From contig JACPNK010000002.1 in NCBI GenBank assembly GCA_016185525.1, positions 62,001 through 126,000 of the forward strand: DNA of 64,000 bases. The letters are read 5' to 3'. A program made the position numbers and the translations under genes. The notes beneath the pieces are model-generated. The model was given only the letters and a program-made list of their open reading frames with translations. It did no database searches and was not told the origin of the DNA. This document shows, in pieces, positions 14,801 to 22,391 of this stretch. Positions within the stretch are counted from its first letter, which is position 1; the number at the start of each line of letters is the position of its first letter. The stretch comes from Candidatus Yanofskyibacteriota bacterium. Lineage in GTDB: Bacteria > Patescibacteria > Paceibacteria > 2-02-FULL-40-12 > IGHO2-12-FULL-4.

Positions 14801-15877
14801 CTAGGTTAGCAACAGTACAAGGTGGAACCTTGTACTGTTGAAAAATAAAAACCCCCGTACTAGTTTGGGGGATTTTTCTGCCGAACTGGCAGTCAATTGC
14901 AAAGGAGTAACTTCTTCAAATTCGCCTTCAAGAATCATTTCCTGATTTTTGTTTCGCACCGTTGTTCGCAGACTTTCCAGTTTACCAGCGATTCTCAACC
15001 TGGCTTGCTCTATCCTGTTTAGAGTCTCTACTGAAGTTATTCTGTTTTTTTCGGCTTCATTAAAACTATTTAGCACTTCTTCAAAAACCTCAGAAGAACT
15101 TTCTATGGTCAACAAAACAGCATCTTTGGCTACAACTGCCGAAGCATTTAAACTCGCCAAGTTTCCAGCAACGTCACGTAAAACTATCGCCGGTCTGACG
15201 ATATTCGCGAACGAATGATACGCCAAATTAGCGTAGTTTACAGCCTTAACGCAGGCGGAAACTCCTTCGTGATAAAGTCGTTTCAGCGCTTCTGAATTTA
15301 CGACATCTGCTTTGAGCGAAGAAATAATTTCTTGTCTGTGAACTTCTCGGTCTTCCGGAGTCAGAAGGTCAAATTCCTCCCTAAAAACTTCTGAAATCTC
15401 TCTTTGAATGGGAATATTGTTTCTTACGGCCACGTATTCCTGGAGTCTCCGAGCGTCCCACTCTTCTCTTTCTGCTGTTTCAATATCTGTTCTTAGTTTT
15501 TCCAACTTTGCTTTTTCCGTTTTTATGTCTGCAATCATTACTGCTGCAGAACCTTGAGTGGTGTTTATGTTTAGACGAAAAAGAGAATCTAACTTTTGCA
15601 GCGGATCAAGTTTTTCTACTAAAAGCTGTGTCCAGCCTTCCGGCATCACGAACTGTAAGCTTTGAGGCAGAATCATTTTAATAAGTCTAGCGAGTTTGTA
15701 TTTTGCCTGTGCTTTTTTGGACGGGTCAATAACGTCCCTGATCAGACTTTGAGTTTCCTGAATTTTTGTTTTGCTGCGCTTTAAATTTTCAAGATTTTGC
15801 TTAAAAGCTTCGCTCATGCCAAGTCCAGCCGTCTGGACCTCAAGAGAGCTATCTCTATATTTTACCAGACTGCTCAT
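14801..15877 (-). CDS. Unknown coiled-coil protein, weakly TelA-like
   Basis: A 358-residue mostly helical protein with coiled-coil stretches (TEKAKLEKLRTDIETAEREE; SVETLNRIEQARLRIAGKLE). Layout and the C-terminal helix resemble TelA/toxic-anion-resistance proteins, but no decisive motif is seen, so this is a weak guess. It starts one base before its upstream neighbour stops (TAATG). Oddly, the last 24 codons run through a terminator (14841-14875) and a 31-bp palindrome (14810-14840), giving a hydrophobic tail ending LVLLLT, as if the original stop was lost. Confidence 0.7.
   Translation of the reverse strand: MSSLVKYRDSSLEVQTAGLGMSEAFKQNLENLKRSKTKIQETQSLIRDVIDPSKKAQAKYKLARLIKMILPQSLQFVMPEGWTQLLVEKLDPLQKLDSLFRLNINTTQGSAAVMIADIKTEKAKLEKLRTDIETAEREEWDARRLQEYVAVRNNIPIQREISEVFREEFDLLTPEDREVHRQEIISSLKADVVNSEALKRLYHEGVSACVKAVNYANLAYHSFANIVRPAIVLRDVAGNLASLNASAVVAKDAVLLTIESSSEVFEEVLNSFNEAEKNRITSVETLNRIEQARLRIAGKLESLRTTVRNKNQEMILEGEFEEVTPLQLTASSAEKSPKLVRGFLFFNSTRFHLVLLLT
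14810..14840. repeat. Perfect palindrome with 14-bp arms
   Basis: CAACAGTACAAGGT pairs with ACCTTGTACTGTTG around a 3-nt loop. It follows the terminator on the reverse strand and is translated as the tail of the 358-residue protein. Confidence 0.75.
14841..14875 (-). terminator. Terminator overlapping a gene end
   Basis: On the reverse strand CCCCC and GGGGG (10-nt loop) are followed by TTTTTATTTTT. It lies inside the open frame of the 358-residue protein, upstream of its stop codon at 14801-14803, so transcripts may end before that stop. Confidence 0.7.
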
Positions 15878-16134
15878 TAGACACCCTCCTCTGTTCTGAT
15901 TTTTGATTCTTCAAGCTTTCTCTCAAGCTGGACTTCCGCCAGTTCTAAAGCCATTTTCTTGGCTTTGTCCTCCGGCCAGCCTTCCTGCAGATAGCGCTCG
16001 TAAGTGGCCATCAAAACATTTCCCATGTCTAGCTTAAGGGCTTCCTTAGCCTCTCCAATAGCTTCCCGCGCTTTTGCCGCGCCAATAGTAGCGGCGCCTT
16101 TTAACAAATCCACAAAAGTCTGTGTTTTGTTCAT
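15877..16134 (-). CDS. Small helical protein, first gene of the minus-strand operon
   Basis: An 85-residue, charged, alpha-helical protein (GAATIGAAKAREAIGEAKEA; EGWPEDKAKKMALELAEVQ). No domain recognised and no helix-turn-helix, so it is not an obvious regulator. A good ribosome-binding site (AAAGGAG) lies upstream. Transcribed from the divergent promoter at 16192-16220 and coupled to the 358-residue protein by a one-base overlap. Confidence 0.7.
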   Translation of the reverse strand: MNKTQTFVDLLKGAATIGAAKAREAIGEAKEALKLDMGNVLMATYERYLQEGWPEDKAKKMALELAEVQLERKLEESKIRTEEGV

Positions 16135-16191
16135 GTCCGTGTTTACTCCTTTCTTTTTAAGAACTCGAACCGAACCGGTCCGTTGATAAGC

Positions 16192-16234
16192 ATGCTAGCA
16201 CTTACTTGACTACTTGTCAACAGAGTGCTATCTT
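16192..16234. promoter_or_regulatory. Divergent promoter pair sharing one TTGAC-N5-GTCAA operator
   Basis: The palindrome TTGAC-TACTT-GTCAA (16206-16220) supplies both -35 boxes. Plus strand: TTGACT (16206-16211) and TATCTT (16229-16234), 17 nt apart. Minus strand: TTGACA (16215-16220) and TAGCAT (16192-16197), 17 nt apart. A protein binding the palindrome would control both directions at once. Confidence 0.75.
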
Positions 16235-16275
16235 ACTTTAAGTATTTCAGGGTTGTTTAACAAAGGACTAAAAAA

Positions 16276-16725
16276 ATGGAACAGGCATTGGTTAAGACAG
16301 GGACGCTGAATTTGATTAAACCGGAATGTCCGACGACACAGTTGCTTCAGAAGATTTCGGAAATGAGGCAGAAAAATTTAACAGCGGAACAGCAGCAAAG
16401 TTTAGAAACTTTAGCAGGAAGATTTGGGGCAGCATTTGGAAGCTTAACCCGGGATTATTTAGGTTTGAATGTTGAGCAAATTTTGAGTTTATCCAGTTAG
16501 GAAAAGCAAGCTTTATTTTTTGTAGTTTGCAGTAGAGCCAAAAAAAATTATCCTTTTTATGTTGCATTGGCTGTCGGAGTGCCTGTCATTGGCTGGTTTA
16601 TGTTTACAGACAGTAAAACAATAGTGCTTGTTAACTCTTTGCGTAAAATTAAGAAAATGACCGGAAATAACTTTGATCCAGTAGAATTACTGTCAAAAAG
16701 TTTAGCCGGCTGGTGGCCTTGCTAG
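16276..16725 (+). pseudogene. Paralogue of the 177-residue LVK-motif membrane protein, broken by an in-frame TAG
   Basis: The frame from ATG 16276 has 149 sense-length positions with one TAG at codon 75 (16498-16500). Before it: LNLIKPECPTTQLLQKISEM and YLGLNVEQILSLSS; after it: EKQALFFVVCSRAKK, a TM segment VALAVGVPVIGWFMF, and SLRKIKKMTGNNFDPVELL. Both halves align without gaps in frame to the protein at 17595 (FGLSREQILQLPDKE, FGWIFLAF, SLCKIKKIMGHEFNPVEA). The TAG falls where the paralogue has a Lys AAG codon, so a single base change explains it. It may be a recent pseudogene, a readthrough product, or a working 74-residue truncated form. Confidence 0.8.
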
Positions 16726-16755
16726 TATGCAGTCCGGCCCACTCTTCTAATTAAG

Positions 16756-16786
16756 AACCCCATTACGATGGGGTTTTGTTTTTTTG
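16756..16786 (+). terminator. Rho-independent terminator
   Basis: AACCCCAT pairs with ATGGGGTT and is followed by TTGTTTTTTT. It ends the interrupted gene. Its tail runs into a 37-bp segment duplicated before lysS. Confidence 0.8.
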
Positions 16787-16813
16787 GTTTACTTTTGTTA
16801 TCATTTTCTTATG
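16777..16813 (+). repeat. 37-bp direct repeat, copy 1 (second copy 18241-18277)
   Basis: The T-rich tail, a TTTACTTTTGTTAT promoter-like stretch and the ATG start codon are the same at both places, with only two mismatches in 37 bases. Copy 1 ends at the start of the small protein at 16811, copy 2 at the lysS start. The repeats bracket about 1.46 kb holding the nucleotidyltransferase pair and the 177-residue protein. Confidence 0.75.
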
Positions 16814-16999
16814 CCGCAATTGTCTAAGAAAACAGCCCAAGAGTTTCAGGACGGGCTATTCAAAAAGATGTCTGCGTGGAAAAAAATCAGCTTGGCAAGC
16901 CAGTTTTACTGTTGGTCAAGAACGTTGCAAGCATTAAACAGCAACCATGGAACAAGAAAAACTTCTCTTAAAGCTGGGAAAAATACTCGGCAAACTTAA
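16811..16999 (+). CDS. Small partner of a nucleotidyltransferase
   Basis: A 62-residue basic helical protein (KKTAQEFQDGLFKKMSAWKK, then ISLASQFYCWSRTLQALN). Short proteins with this pattern often sit directly before a stand-alone nucleotidyltransferase gene. It overlaps the nucleotidyltransferase by 53 bp in another frame, showing close coupling. The pair could be a toxin-antitoxin or defence-like unit, but no function is shown. I chose ATG 16811 at the end of the duplicated promoter segment. Confidence 0.6.
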   Translation: MPQLSKKTAQEFQDGLFKKMSAWKKISLASQFYCWSRTLQALNSNHGTRKTSLKAGKNTRQT

Positions 17000-17501
17000 A
17001 ATCCCTTATCTTATATCAGGGGGCATAGCGGTTGTTGTTTGGGGCAGGCCGAGGTTTACGGCTGACATTGACATAGTAGTAGAAATTTCGCCGGAGAAAT
17101 TGGATGCTTTAGCCACTGAACTTTTGGCCATAGACAAAGATGTTTATGTTGACAGGGAAACAATGGAAGAGGCTCTAAAAAAAGCCGGCGAATTTAATTT
17201 TATCCATCCCGCAAGCGGGCTTAAGGTTGATTTTTGGATATTTAAAAATGACGATTTTGATAAAGAAAGAATGAAGAGAAGAATTAAAAAGCAAATTGCC
17301 GGCCAGAAATTATATTTTTCTTCTCCGGAAGATTTGATTTTAATCAAACTTTTGTGGTTCAAAGACAGTCAGTCTACCAGACAACTTGAAGATATCTCTT
17401 CTATTCTTAGAATTCAGGATAAACTTAACATCAGCTACATAAAAAAATGGGCAAAAAGACAAAGAACTTTGGATGTTTTTGAAAATTTACTCAAAACATA
17501 A
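16947..17501 (+). CDS. Stand-alone nucleotidyltransferase (AbiEii/MNT-like fold)
   Basis: A 184-residue protein with the Pol-beta nucleotidyltransferase opening: ILGKLKIPYLISGGIAVVVW, then GRPRFTADIDIVVEI holding the D-x-D metal ligands (DID, about 38-40) and a later third acidic position in GLKVDFWIF. SSPEDLILIKLLWFKDSQST matches the C-terminal region of many AbiEii-type or DUF6036-type proteins. Members transfer nucleotides to tRNA or protein targets in toxin-antitoxin systems; the target here is unknown. Confidence 0.75.
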   Translation: MEQEKLLLKLGKILGKLKIPYLISGGIAVVVWGRPRFTADIDIVVEISPEKLDALATELLAIDKDVYVDRETMEEALKKAGEFNFIHPASGLKVDFWIFKNDDFDKERMKRRIKKQIAGQKLYFSSPEDLILIKLLWFKDSQSTRQLEDISSILRIQDKLNISYIKKWAKRQRTLDVFENLLKT

Positions 17502-17525
17502 CCAGACAAAAAGATGACAGCTTAC

Positions 17526-17554
17526 TTGACTACTTGTCAATAAACTGCTACCTT
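17526..17554 (+). promoter_or_regulatory. Promoter with TTGAC-N5-GTCAA operator before the 177-residue gene
   Basis: TTGACT (17526-17531) and TACCTT (17549-17554) with a 17-nt spacer; the palindrome TTGAC-TACTT-GTCAA spans 17526-17540. The 20 bases CTTACTTGACTACTTGTCAA are identical to those at 16201-16220. Confidence 0.75.
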
Positions 17555-17594
17555 GTGTTTAGTATCCCATTAGTTCATTAAAAAGAGGTAAAAA

Positions 17595-18128
17595 GTGAAA
17601 AGCACCGAAGTAATTGAGTATGAATACCCAAAAACGCCTTATTGGTTTGTCGCGAAAAAAGACTTAAATTCTCAACCTCAACAGACATTAGAGTTAGTTA
17701 AGCATACTCCGAAGGAACAACTTCTTGGCAGGGTTGAACATATGCAGAAAAATAATTTAACAGCAGTGCAAATTAACAGAATAAAAGATTTAAAATTCAA
17801 AACTATGTACTACTTCAAAGAATTAACGGAACGTTATTTCGGACTAAGCAGAGAACAAATTTTACAATTGCCTGACAAAGAGCTTGAGGTCTTATTTGCC
17901 TTGGTTTATAAACGAGCTCGGAGGGCTTCTGTCTATACAAAAATACAGTTGCTTCTTATACCAATTTTTGGCTGGATATTCTTAGCCTTTACCTATTACG
18001 AAGGAGAAAGAAGTTTCCCAGCAATACGTTTTATCAGTTCTTTGTGTAAAATTAAGAAAATAATGGGACATGAATTTAATCCAGTTGAAGCAATGCGCAA
18101 CGACAAATTTTTAAATCTTTCCATTTAA
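17595..18128 (+). CDS. LVK-motif protein with C-terminal membrane segment
   Basis: A 177-residue protein of unknown function starting at GTG 17595 after AGAGGT. It has the shared LELVKHTPKEQLLGRVEHMQ motif (about 32-50), a helical middle (YFGLSREQILQLPDKELEVL), one membrane segment (IQLLLIPIFGWIFLAFTYY) and a basic end with SLCKIKKIMGHEFNPVEA. It is the intact paralogue of the TAG-interrupted gene at 16276 and is driven by the same operator-promoter. The N-terminal motif also occurs in the proteins at 12852 and 14262. Confidence 0.75.
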   Translation: MKSTEVIEYEYPKTPYWFVAKKDLNSQPQQTLELVKHTPKEQLLGRVEHMQKNNLTAVQINRIKDLKFKTMYYFKELTERYFGLSREQILQLPDKELEVLFALVYKRARRASVYTKIQLLLIPIFGWIFLAFTYYEGERSFPAIRFISSLCKIKKIMGHEFNPVEAMRNDKFLNLSI

Positions 18129-18136
18129 ATTATTAT

Positions 18137-18162
18137 GCCCTCTTTGAGGGTTTTGTTTTTCG
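18137..18162 (+). terminator. Rho-independent terminator
   Basis: CCCTC-TTT-GAGGG followed by TTTTGTTTTT, directly after the 177-residue protein gene. Confidence 0.75.
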
Positions 18163-18216
18163 GCGCTCTTCAGGTCCTGTCAGTCCTGTCAGGATGACCC
18201 TGACAGGATGACTTTG

Positions 18217-18249
18217 GCCTTGGCAACTGCTAAGGCTTTTTGTTTTTTT
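18217..18249 (+). terminator. Second terminator before lysS
   Basis: GCCTT pairs with AAGGC and is followed by TTTTTGTTTTTTT. Just upstream, TCCTGTCA units at 18175-18210 form another hairpin with CCTGACAGGA. The T-run merges with copy 2 of the 37-bp repeat. Confidence 0.65.
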
Positions 18250-18274
18250 GGTTTACTTTTGTTATTATTTCCTT

Positions 18275-19732
18275 ATGTCTTTGGAAGATATAAAACAGGT
18301 AAAACTGGAAAAGTTGGAACTGCTTAAGAAAGCTGGGGTTGACCCTTACCCGGCCAAGTCTTGGCGCACGCATGAAATTAAGCAGGCTCTGGAAAATTTT
18401 GAAAAACTTTCTGAAGAGAAAGAAAGGATAGTTTTGGTCGGTCGGGTTATGGCTAAGCGAGAACATGGAGCATCTGTGTTTTTGGATATTCAAGATACCA
18501 GTGCCCAAACTCAAGTTTATTTTAAAAAAGATGTCATTGGCGACTATGACTATGAGCTTTTTTCCAAAACCGTTGATATCGGAGATTTTATTGAGGTTTC
18601 CGGTTTTTTATTTAAAACAAAAAAAGAAGAAAAAACTTTGGAAGTTGAGAAGTATCGGATGCTGGCAAAGTCTTTTTTGCCTTTGCCGGAAAAATGGCAC
18701 GGACTGCAAGATATTGAGGAGCGTTTCCGCAAAAGATATTTGGATTTGATTTTTAATCCCGAAGTCAAGGAAAAGTTTGAGATGCGCAGTAAGATAGTCC
18801 AAACTTTGCGGGATTTCATGGTTGGGAACGAATTTATGGAAGTGGTGACGCCGACACTACAGCCTCTCTATGGCGGGGCTTCGGCTCGGCCGTTTAAAAC
18901 ACATATGCACGACTTGGATATAGATCTGTATTTACGTATTGCGCCGGAGCTTTATCTCAAAAGGCTTTTGGTTGGCGGTTTTGAAAAAGTTTTTGAATTT
19001 ACGACTAACTTTCGAAATGAGGGCATGGACCGGGACCACAATCCTGAATTTTCTGTGTTGGAATTTTATGCCGCTTACAAAGATTTGGATTGGCTGATGA
19101 ATTTTACCGAAGAAATTTTTGAAAATTTGCTGGTTCAGGTTTTCGGCCAGGTGAAAATAAAATATGAAGACAAAGAGATTGATTTTGCTCGGCCTTTTAA
19201 AAGAGCTAGATTCAATGATTTGCTTAAGAAATATTGCGATCTTGATTACGAAACAAACAGCGAAGATGAATTTTGGAACAAAGCCGAGAAATTAAATGTT
19301 AAAATAGAAAAAAAAGTCGCTAAGCCGGGTTTGGCTGACGAACTGTTTAAAAAAGTTGTCAGGCCAAAATTGCTAGAGCCGATTTTTGTGACTGATTGGC
19401 CGGCTGATGTTCTGCCTTTGGCTAAGAAAATATACAATTCTGATTTCGTAAACGCTTTTCAATTTTTTGCGGGCGGGAACGAACTTATAAAAGCGTTTCA
19501 GGAGTTGAATGATCCTTTGGATCAGCGCGCAAGATTTGAAGTCCAAGAAAACAGACGGGCAAAGGGCGAAGAAGAAGCCCAAAGAATGGATGAAGACTTT
19601 ATTGAAGCCCTAGAATATGGCATGCCGCCGGCGGCCGGCTGGGGCTTGGGAATTGACCGTTTGATAGCCATGCTCACCGATTCCCATTCGGTCAGAGAAG
19701 TGATATTGTTTCCACTGATGAAACCAAGATAA
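18275..19732 (+). CDS. lysS: Lysyl-tRNA synthetase (class II)
   Basis: A 485-residue class II LysRS. The N-terminal OB-fold reads tRNA-Lys (RIVLVGRVMAKREHGASVFL), followed by the catalytic core with motif 1 (KIVQTLRDFMVGNEFMEVVT), motif 2 (FEFTTNFRNEGMDRDHNPEF) and motif 3 (PAAGWGLGIDRLIAML). I chose ATG 18275, where SLEDIKQVKLEKLELLKKAG begins; the nine codons upstream only translate the promoter repeat. There is almost no leader between the promoter-like segment and the ATG, so the transcript may be leaderless. Confidence 0.97.
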   Translation: MSLEDIKQVKLEKLELLKKAGVDPYPAKSWRTHEIKQALENFEKLSEEKERIVLVGRVMAKREHGASVFLDIQDTSAQTQVYFKKDVIGDYDYELFSKTVDIGDFIEVSGFLFKTKKEEKTLEVEKYRMLAKSFLPLPEKWHGLQDIEERFRKRYLDLIFNPEVKEKFEMRSKIVQTLRDFMVGNEFMEVVTPTLQPLYGGASARPFKTHMHDLDIDLYLRIAPELYLKRLLVGGFEKVFEFTTNFRNEGMDRDHNPEFSVLEFYAAYKDLDWLMNFTEEIFENLLVQVFGQVKIKYEDKEIDFARPFKRARFNDLLKKYCDLDYETNSEDEFWNKAEKLNVKIEKKVAKPGLADELFKKVVRPKLLEPIFVTDWPADVLPLAKKIYNSDFVNAFQFFAGGNELIKAFQELNDPLDQRARFEVQENRRAKGEEEAQRMDEDFIEALEYGMPPAAGWGLGIDRLIAMLTDSHSVREVILFPLMKPR

Positions 19733-19736
19733 GTTA

Positions 19737-19830
19737 TAAAGTTTATCAAGTTATAAAGTTCATAAAGTAAGAACAGAATATAAAACTTTAAGAACTTTCA
19801 ACTTTACAAACTTGATGAACTTGCGCAAAG
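19737..19830. repeat. AT-rich inverted repeat of AAGTTTATCAAG type
   Basis: The left half (AAGTTTATCAAGTTATAAAG) and the right half (CTTTACAAACTTGATGAACTT-like) are largely complementary, forming a long imperfect hairpin. Same family as 1331-1466. It fills the lysS-serS gap. Confidence 0.65.
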
Positions 19831-19833
19831 CGC

Positions 19834-21081
19834 ATGCTTGACATCAAATTCATTCGTCAAAATCCGGAGTTAGTTAAAGAAGCGTCTCGGAAAAAGGGAG
19901 TCAAAGTTGATATTGACCAGCTTTTGGCTGTGGATGAGAGGCGCAGGCATGTTTTGCGGGAATTGGAACAAAAAAGAAGCGAACAGAACAAGGGCTCTAC
20001 GGGTGGACCGAAATTGCCGGTTGAGTTAGAGAAATTAAAAAAACTGAAAGAAGAAATTAAAATTCTTGAAGAGGGGATCGGTCATATTGAAAAAGAATTT
20101 GACGAACTGATGCTTCAAGTGCCGCAAGTTCCCGATGTTTCAGTTCCGGAGGGCAGGAGCGATGCTGACAACAAAGAAATCAGAAATTGGGGCAAGATTC
20201 CTAAATTTGATTTTAAGGCAAAAGACTATGTAGAACTTATGGCGGATTTAAATTTGATTGACACAGAAAGGGGGGCCAAGGTTTCCGGTTTCCGAGGTTA
20301 TTTTCTAAAAAACGAAGCCGTCTTGCTTTCTCAAGCCTTATGGAGTTTGGCTTTAGAGAAAATTATTAAAAAAGGTTTTACGCCTCTTGTCGCTCCGGCT
20401 ATCGCTAAAGGTTTTAATTTTGTCGGCACCGGCTGGCTGCCGCAGGGTAAAGACGAGGTTTATAAAATTGGTGAGGATGACTTTTTAATTGGCACCTCTG
20501 AAGTTTCGGTTATGGGTTATCACGCCAATGAGGTTTTGTCGGAAAAGAATTTGCCTAAAAAATATATTGCTTTTTCTCCTTGTTTTCGTTCCGAGGCCGG
20601 TTCTTATGGCAAGGACACAAAAGGAATTTTCCGGGTGCATGAATTTTATAAAATTGAGCAGGTAGTTATTTGTAAAAATGACCACGAAGAATCAGTAAGG
20701 TGGCACGAGGAAATTACCAAGAATTCCGAAGAATTAATGCAAGCCCTGAAACTGCCGTACAGAGTTGTGGTAAATTGCGCCGGTGACTTAGGTTTGGGAC
20801 AAGTGAAGAAATATGATATTGAGACTTGGTTGCCTTCTCAAGAGAGATACAGAGAAACTCATTCGGCTTCTTACTTTCACGATTTTCAGACCAGAAGATT
20901 GGGCATAAGATACAAAGACAAACACAGTAAAATACAATTTGCCTACTCGCTTAATAATACCGCCGTTGCCACGCCCAGAATTTTGGCGAATATTGTGGAA
21001 AATTATCAGACCAAGAAGGGGACGGTAAAAATTCCGAAGGTTTTGCAGAAGTATATGTTTGGGGTTAAAGAAATAAAATGA
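19834..21081 (+). CDS. serS: Seryl-tRNA synthetase
   Basis: A 415-residue class II SerRS. It opens with MLDIKFIRQNPELVKEASRK and the two-helix coiled-coil arm that grips the long variable arm of tRNA-Ser (about 30-100). Motif 2 is in FSPCFRSEAGSYGKDTKGIF with FRVHEFYKIEQV, and motif 3 in LNNTAVATPRILANIVENYQ. Length is normal. It follows lysS through an AT-rich repeat and is followed by hairpin E3 and alr. Confidence 0.97.
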   Translation: MLDIKFIRQNPELVKEASRKKGVKVDIDQLLAVDERRRHVLRELEQKRSEQNKGSTGGPKLPVELEKLKKLKEEIKILEEGIGHIEKEFDELMLQVPQVPDVSVPEGRSDADNKEIRNWGKIPKFDFKAKDYVELMADLNLIDTERGAKVSGFRGYFLKNEAVLLSQALWSLALEKIIKKGFTPLVAPAIAKGFNFVGTGWLPQGKDEVYKIGEDDFLIGTSEVSVMGYHANEVLSEKNLPKKYIAFSPCFRSEAGSYGKDTKGIFRVHEFYKIEQVVICKNDHEESVRWHEEITKNSEELMQALKLPYRVVVNCAGDLGLGQVKKYDIETWLPSQERYRETHSASYFHDFQTRRLGIRYKDKHSKIQFAYSLNNTAVATPRILANIVENYQTKKGTVKIPKVLQKYMFGVKEIK

Positions 21082-21089
21082 CTAGATAA

Positions 21090-21252
21090 GCTTCGCGGAT
21101 ACAACCTTTTCGGTACTTTCGTCTGCTCCAGCGGCAGATTCACTCGCTGTTCGCCTGGGTTTCAGGAGAAGTTAAAGATAAATTATACTTCTCCTGACCA
21201 AGCAAACCGCAGGCTCACAGCGACCTCAAAGGTTGTGTCCGCTACGCTTTTA
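21090..21252. repeat. Large intergenic hairpin element, copy E3
   Basis: Outer arms GCGGATACAACCTTT (21095-21109) and AAAGGTTGTGTCCGC (21228-21242); middle stems as in E2; apical TCAGGAGAAGT/ACTTCTCCTGA (21162-21197) with loop TAAAGATAAATTAT; short T-run after the 3' arm. Compared with E2, the third pair is G-C instead of A-T and the tenth A-T instead of G-C, so the stem is kept by paired changes. It ends about 16 bp before the alr start. Confidence 0.85.
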
Positions 21253-21267
21253 TGATTTTTTATGTAA

Positions 21268-22386
21268 ATGAATACTCAAAACCAAAAAACTTGGGTAGAA
21301 ATTTCAAAAGATGCTCTCAAGTACAATGTAGAAACTATAAAAAGGCTGGCTCAAGGAAAGATTGTGATGGGAGTGGTGAAATCTAACGCTTACGGGCACG
21401 GCTTGGTGGAAACTGCCAAGCTCTTTTTAAAATACGGCGTTGATTGGCTGGGCGTAGATAATGTTGATGAAGCTGTTCTGCTTCGCAAAGCCAAAGTAAG
21501 CTCCCTCATTTTGGTTTTAGGCTACACGCCAGTAGCTTTCTTTTCTCTGGCGGCAAAGTACAAAATAAAACTGACTTTGTATGGCGAAGAAGTTTTTAAG
21601 CAATCGTCAAAATTCAAAAAACAAATTGATTTTCATCTGAAAGTTGACACCGGTATGTCTCGCCAAGGTGTCACCTTGGACGATTTGCCCGGATACCTAG
21701 CGTCCTTAAAAAATTTTTCGGATGTAAAACTTGAGGGCGTTTTTACTCATTTTGCCAATGCTGACAATCTCTCTGACCCCAGTTATCCCAGACGGCAGTT
21801 GGCTAATTTCCGCCAAGCTTTGGAGATAATCAAAAATTTTGGTTTAACGCCAAAAATGGTTCACGCCGCCGCTACCACCGGGCTTTTTGCTTTACCCGAA
21901 GCTTTATTTGATATGGTCAGAATCGGGGTTGCGTTTTACGGCTTATGGCCGTCGCAGGAGTTTAAAAATCGTTTCTCTAGTTTTAATTTGAAGCCGGTTT
22001 TGAATTGGAAAACCAGAATTATACAAATTAAAAAAATCTCTAGGGGCACTCCGGTCGGCTATGGTATCACCGAAAAAGTTAAGAAGGATTCGCTGATAGC
22101 TTTACTGCCCATCGGCTACTACGATGGTTATTTCAGAGCTCTTTCTTCGATTGGCGAAGTTTTAATTTCTGGCTCACGCTGTAAAATTCTAGGCAGAATT
22201 TCTATGAATTTATCGGTAGTTGATATCAGTGCAATTAACGGCGCTAAAGTCGGCGATGAAGCGGTTTTGATCGGCCAAATGGGCGGAGAACAGATAACGG
22301 CTGAAGAAATTGCAAAAAGACTCGGCACGATAAGCTACGAGGTGGTTTCTAGAATCAATCCTTTACTTCCCAGGATTTACATCTAA
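21268..22386 (+). CDS. alr: Alanine racemase
   Basis: A 372-residue PLP enzyme that makes D-alanine for peptidoglycan. The PLP lysine is in IVMGVVKSNAYGHGLVE (about Lys 38). The substrate-side region KVDTGMSRQGV, GVFTHFANAD and the C-terminal catalytic Tyr region GTPVGYGITEKVKKDS and ISMNLSVVDIS are all present. With mrdA, ftsQ and glmS it shows a working peptidoglycan pathway. ftsQ starts 5 bp downstream. Confidence 0.95.
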   Translation: MNTQNQKTWVEISKDALKYNVETIKRLAQGKIVMGVVKSNAYGHGLVETAKLFLKYGVDWLGVDNVDEAVLLRKAKVSSLILVLGYTPVAFFSLAAKYKIKLTLYGEEVFKQSSKFKKQIDFHLKVDTGMSRQGVTLDDLPGYLASLKNFSDVKLEGVFTHFANADNLSDPSYPRRQLANFRQALEIIKNFGLTPKMVHAAATTGLFALPEALFDMVRIGVAFYGLWPSQEFKNRFSSFNLKPVLNWKTRIIQIKKISRGTPVGYGITEKVKKDSLIALLPIGYYDGYFRALSSIGEVLISGSRCKILGRISMNLSVVDISAINGAKVGDEAVLIGQMGGEQITAEEIAKRLGTISYEVVSRINPLLPRIYI

Positions 22387-22391
22387 AAACA

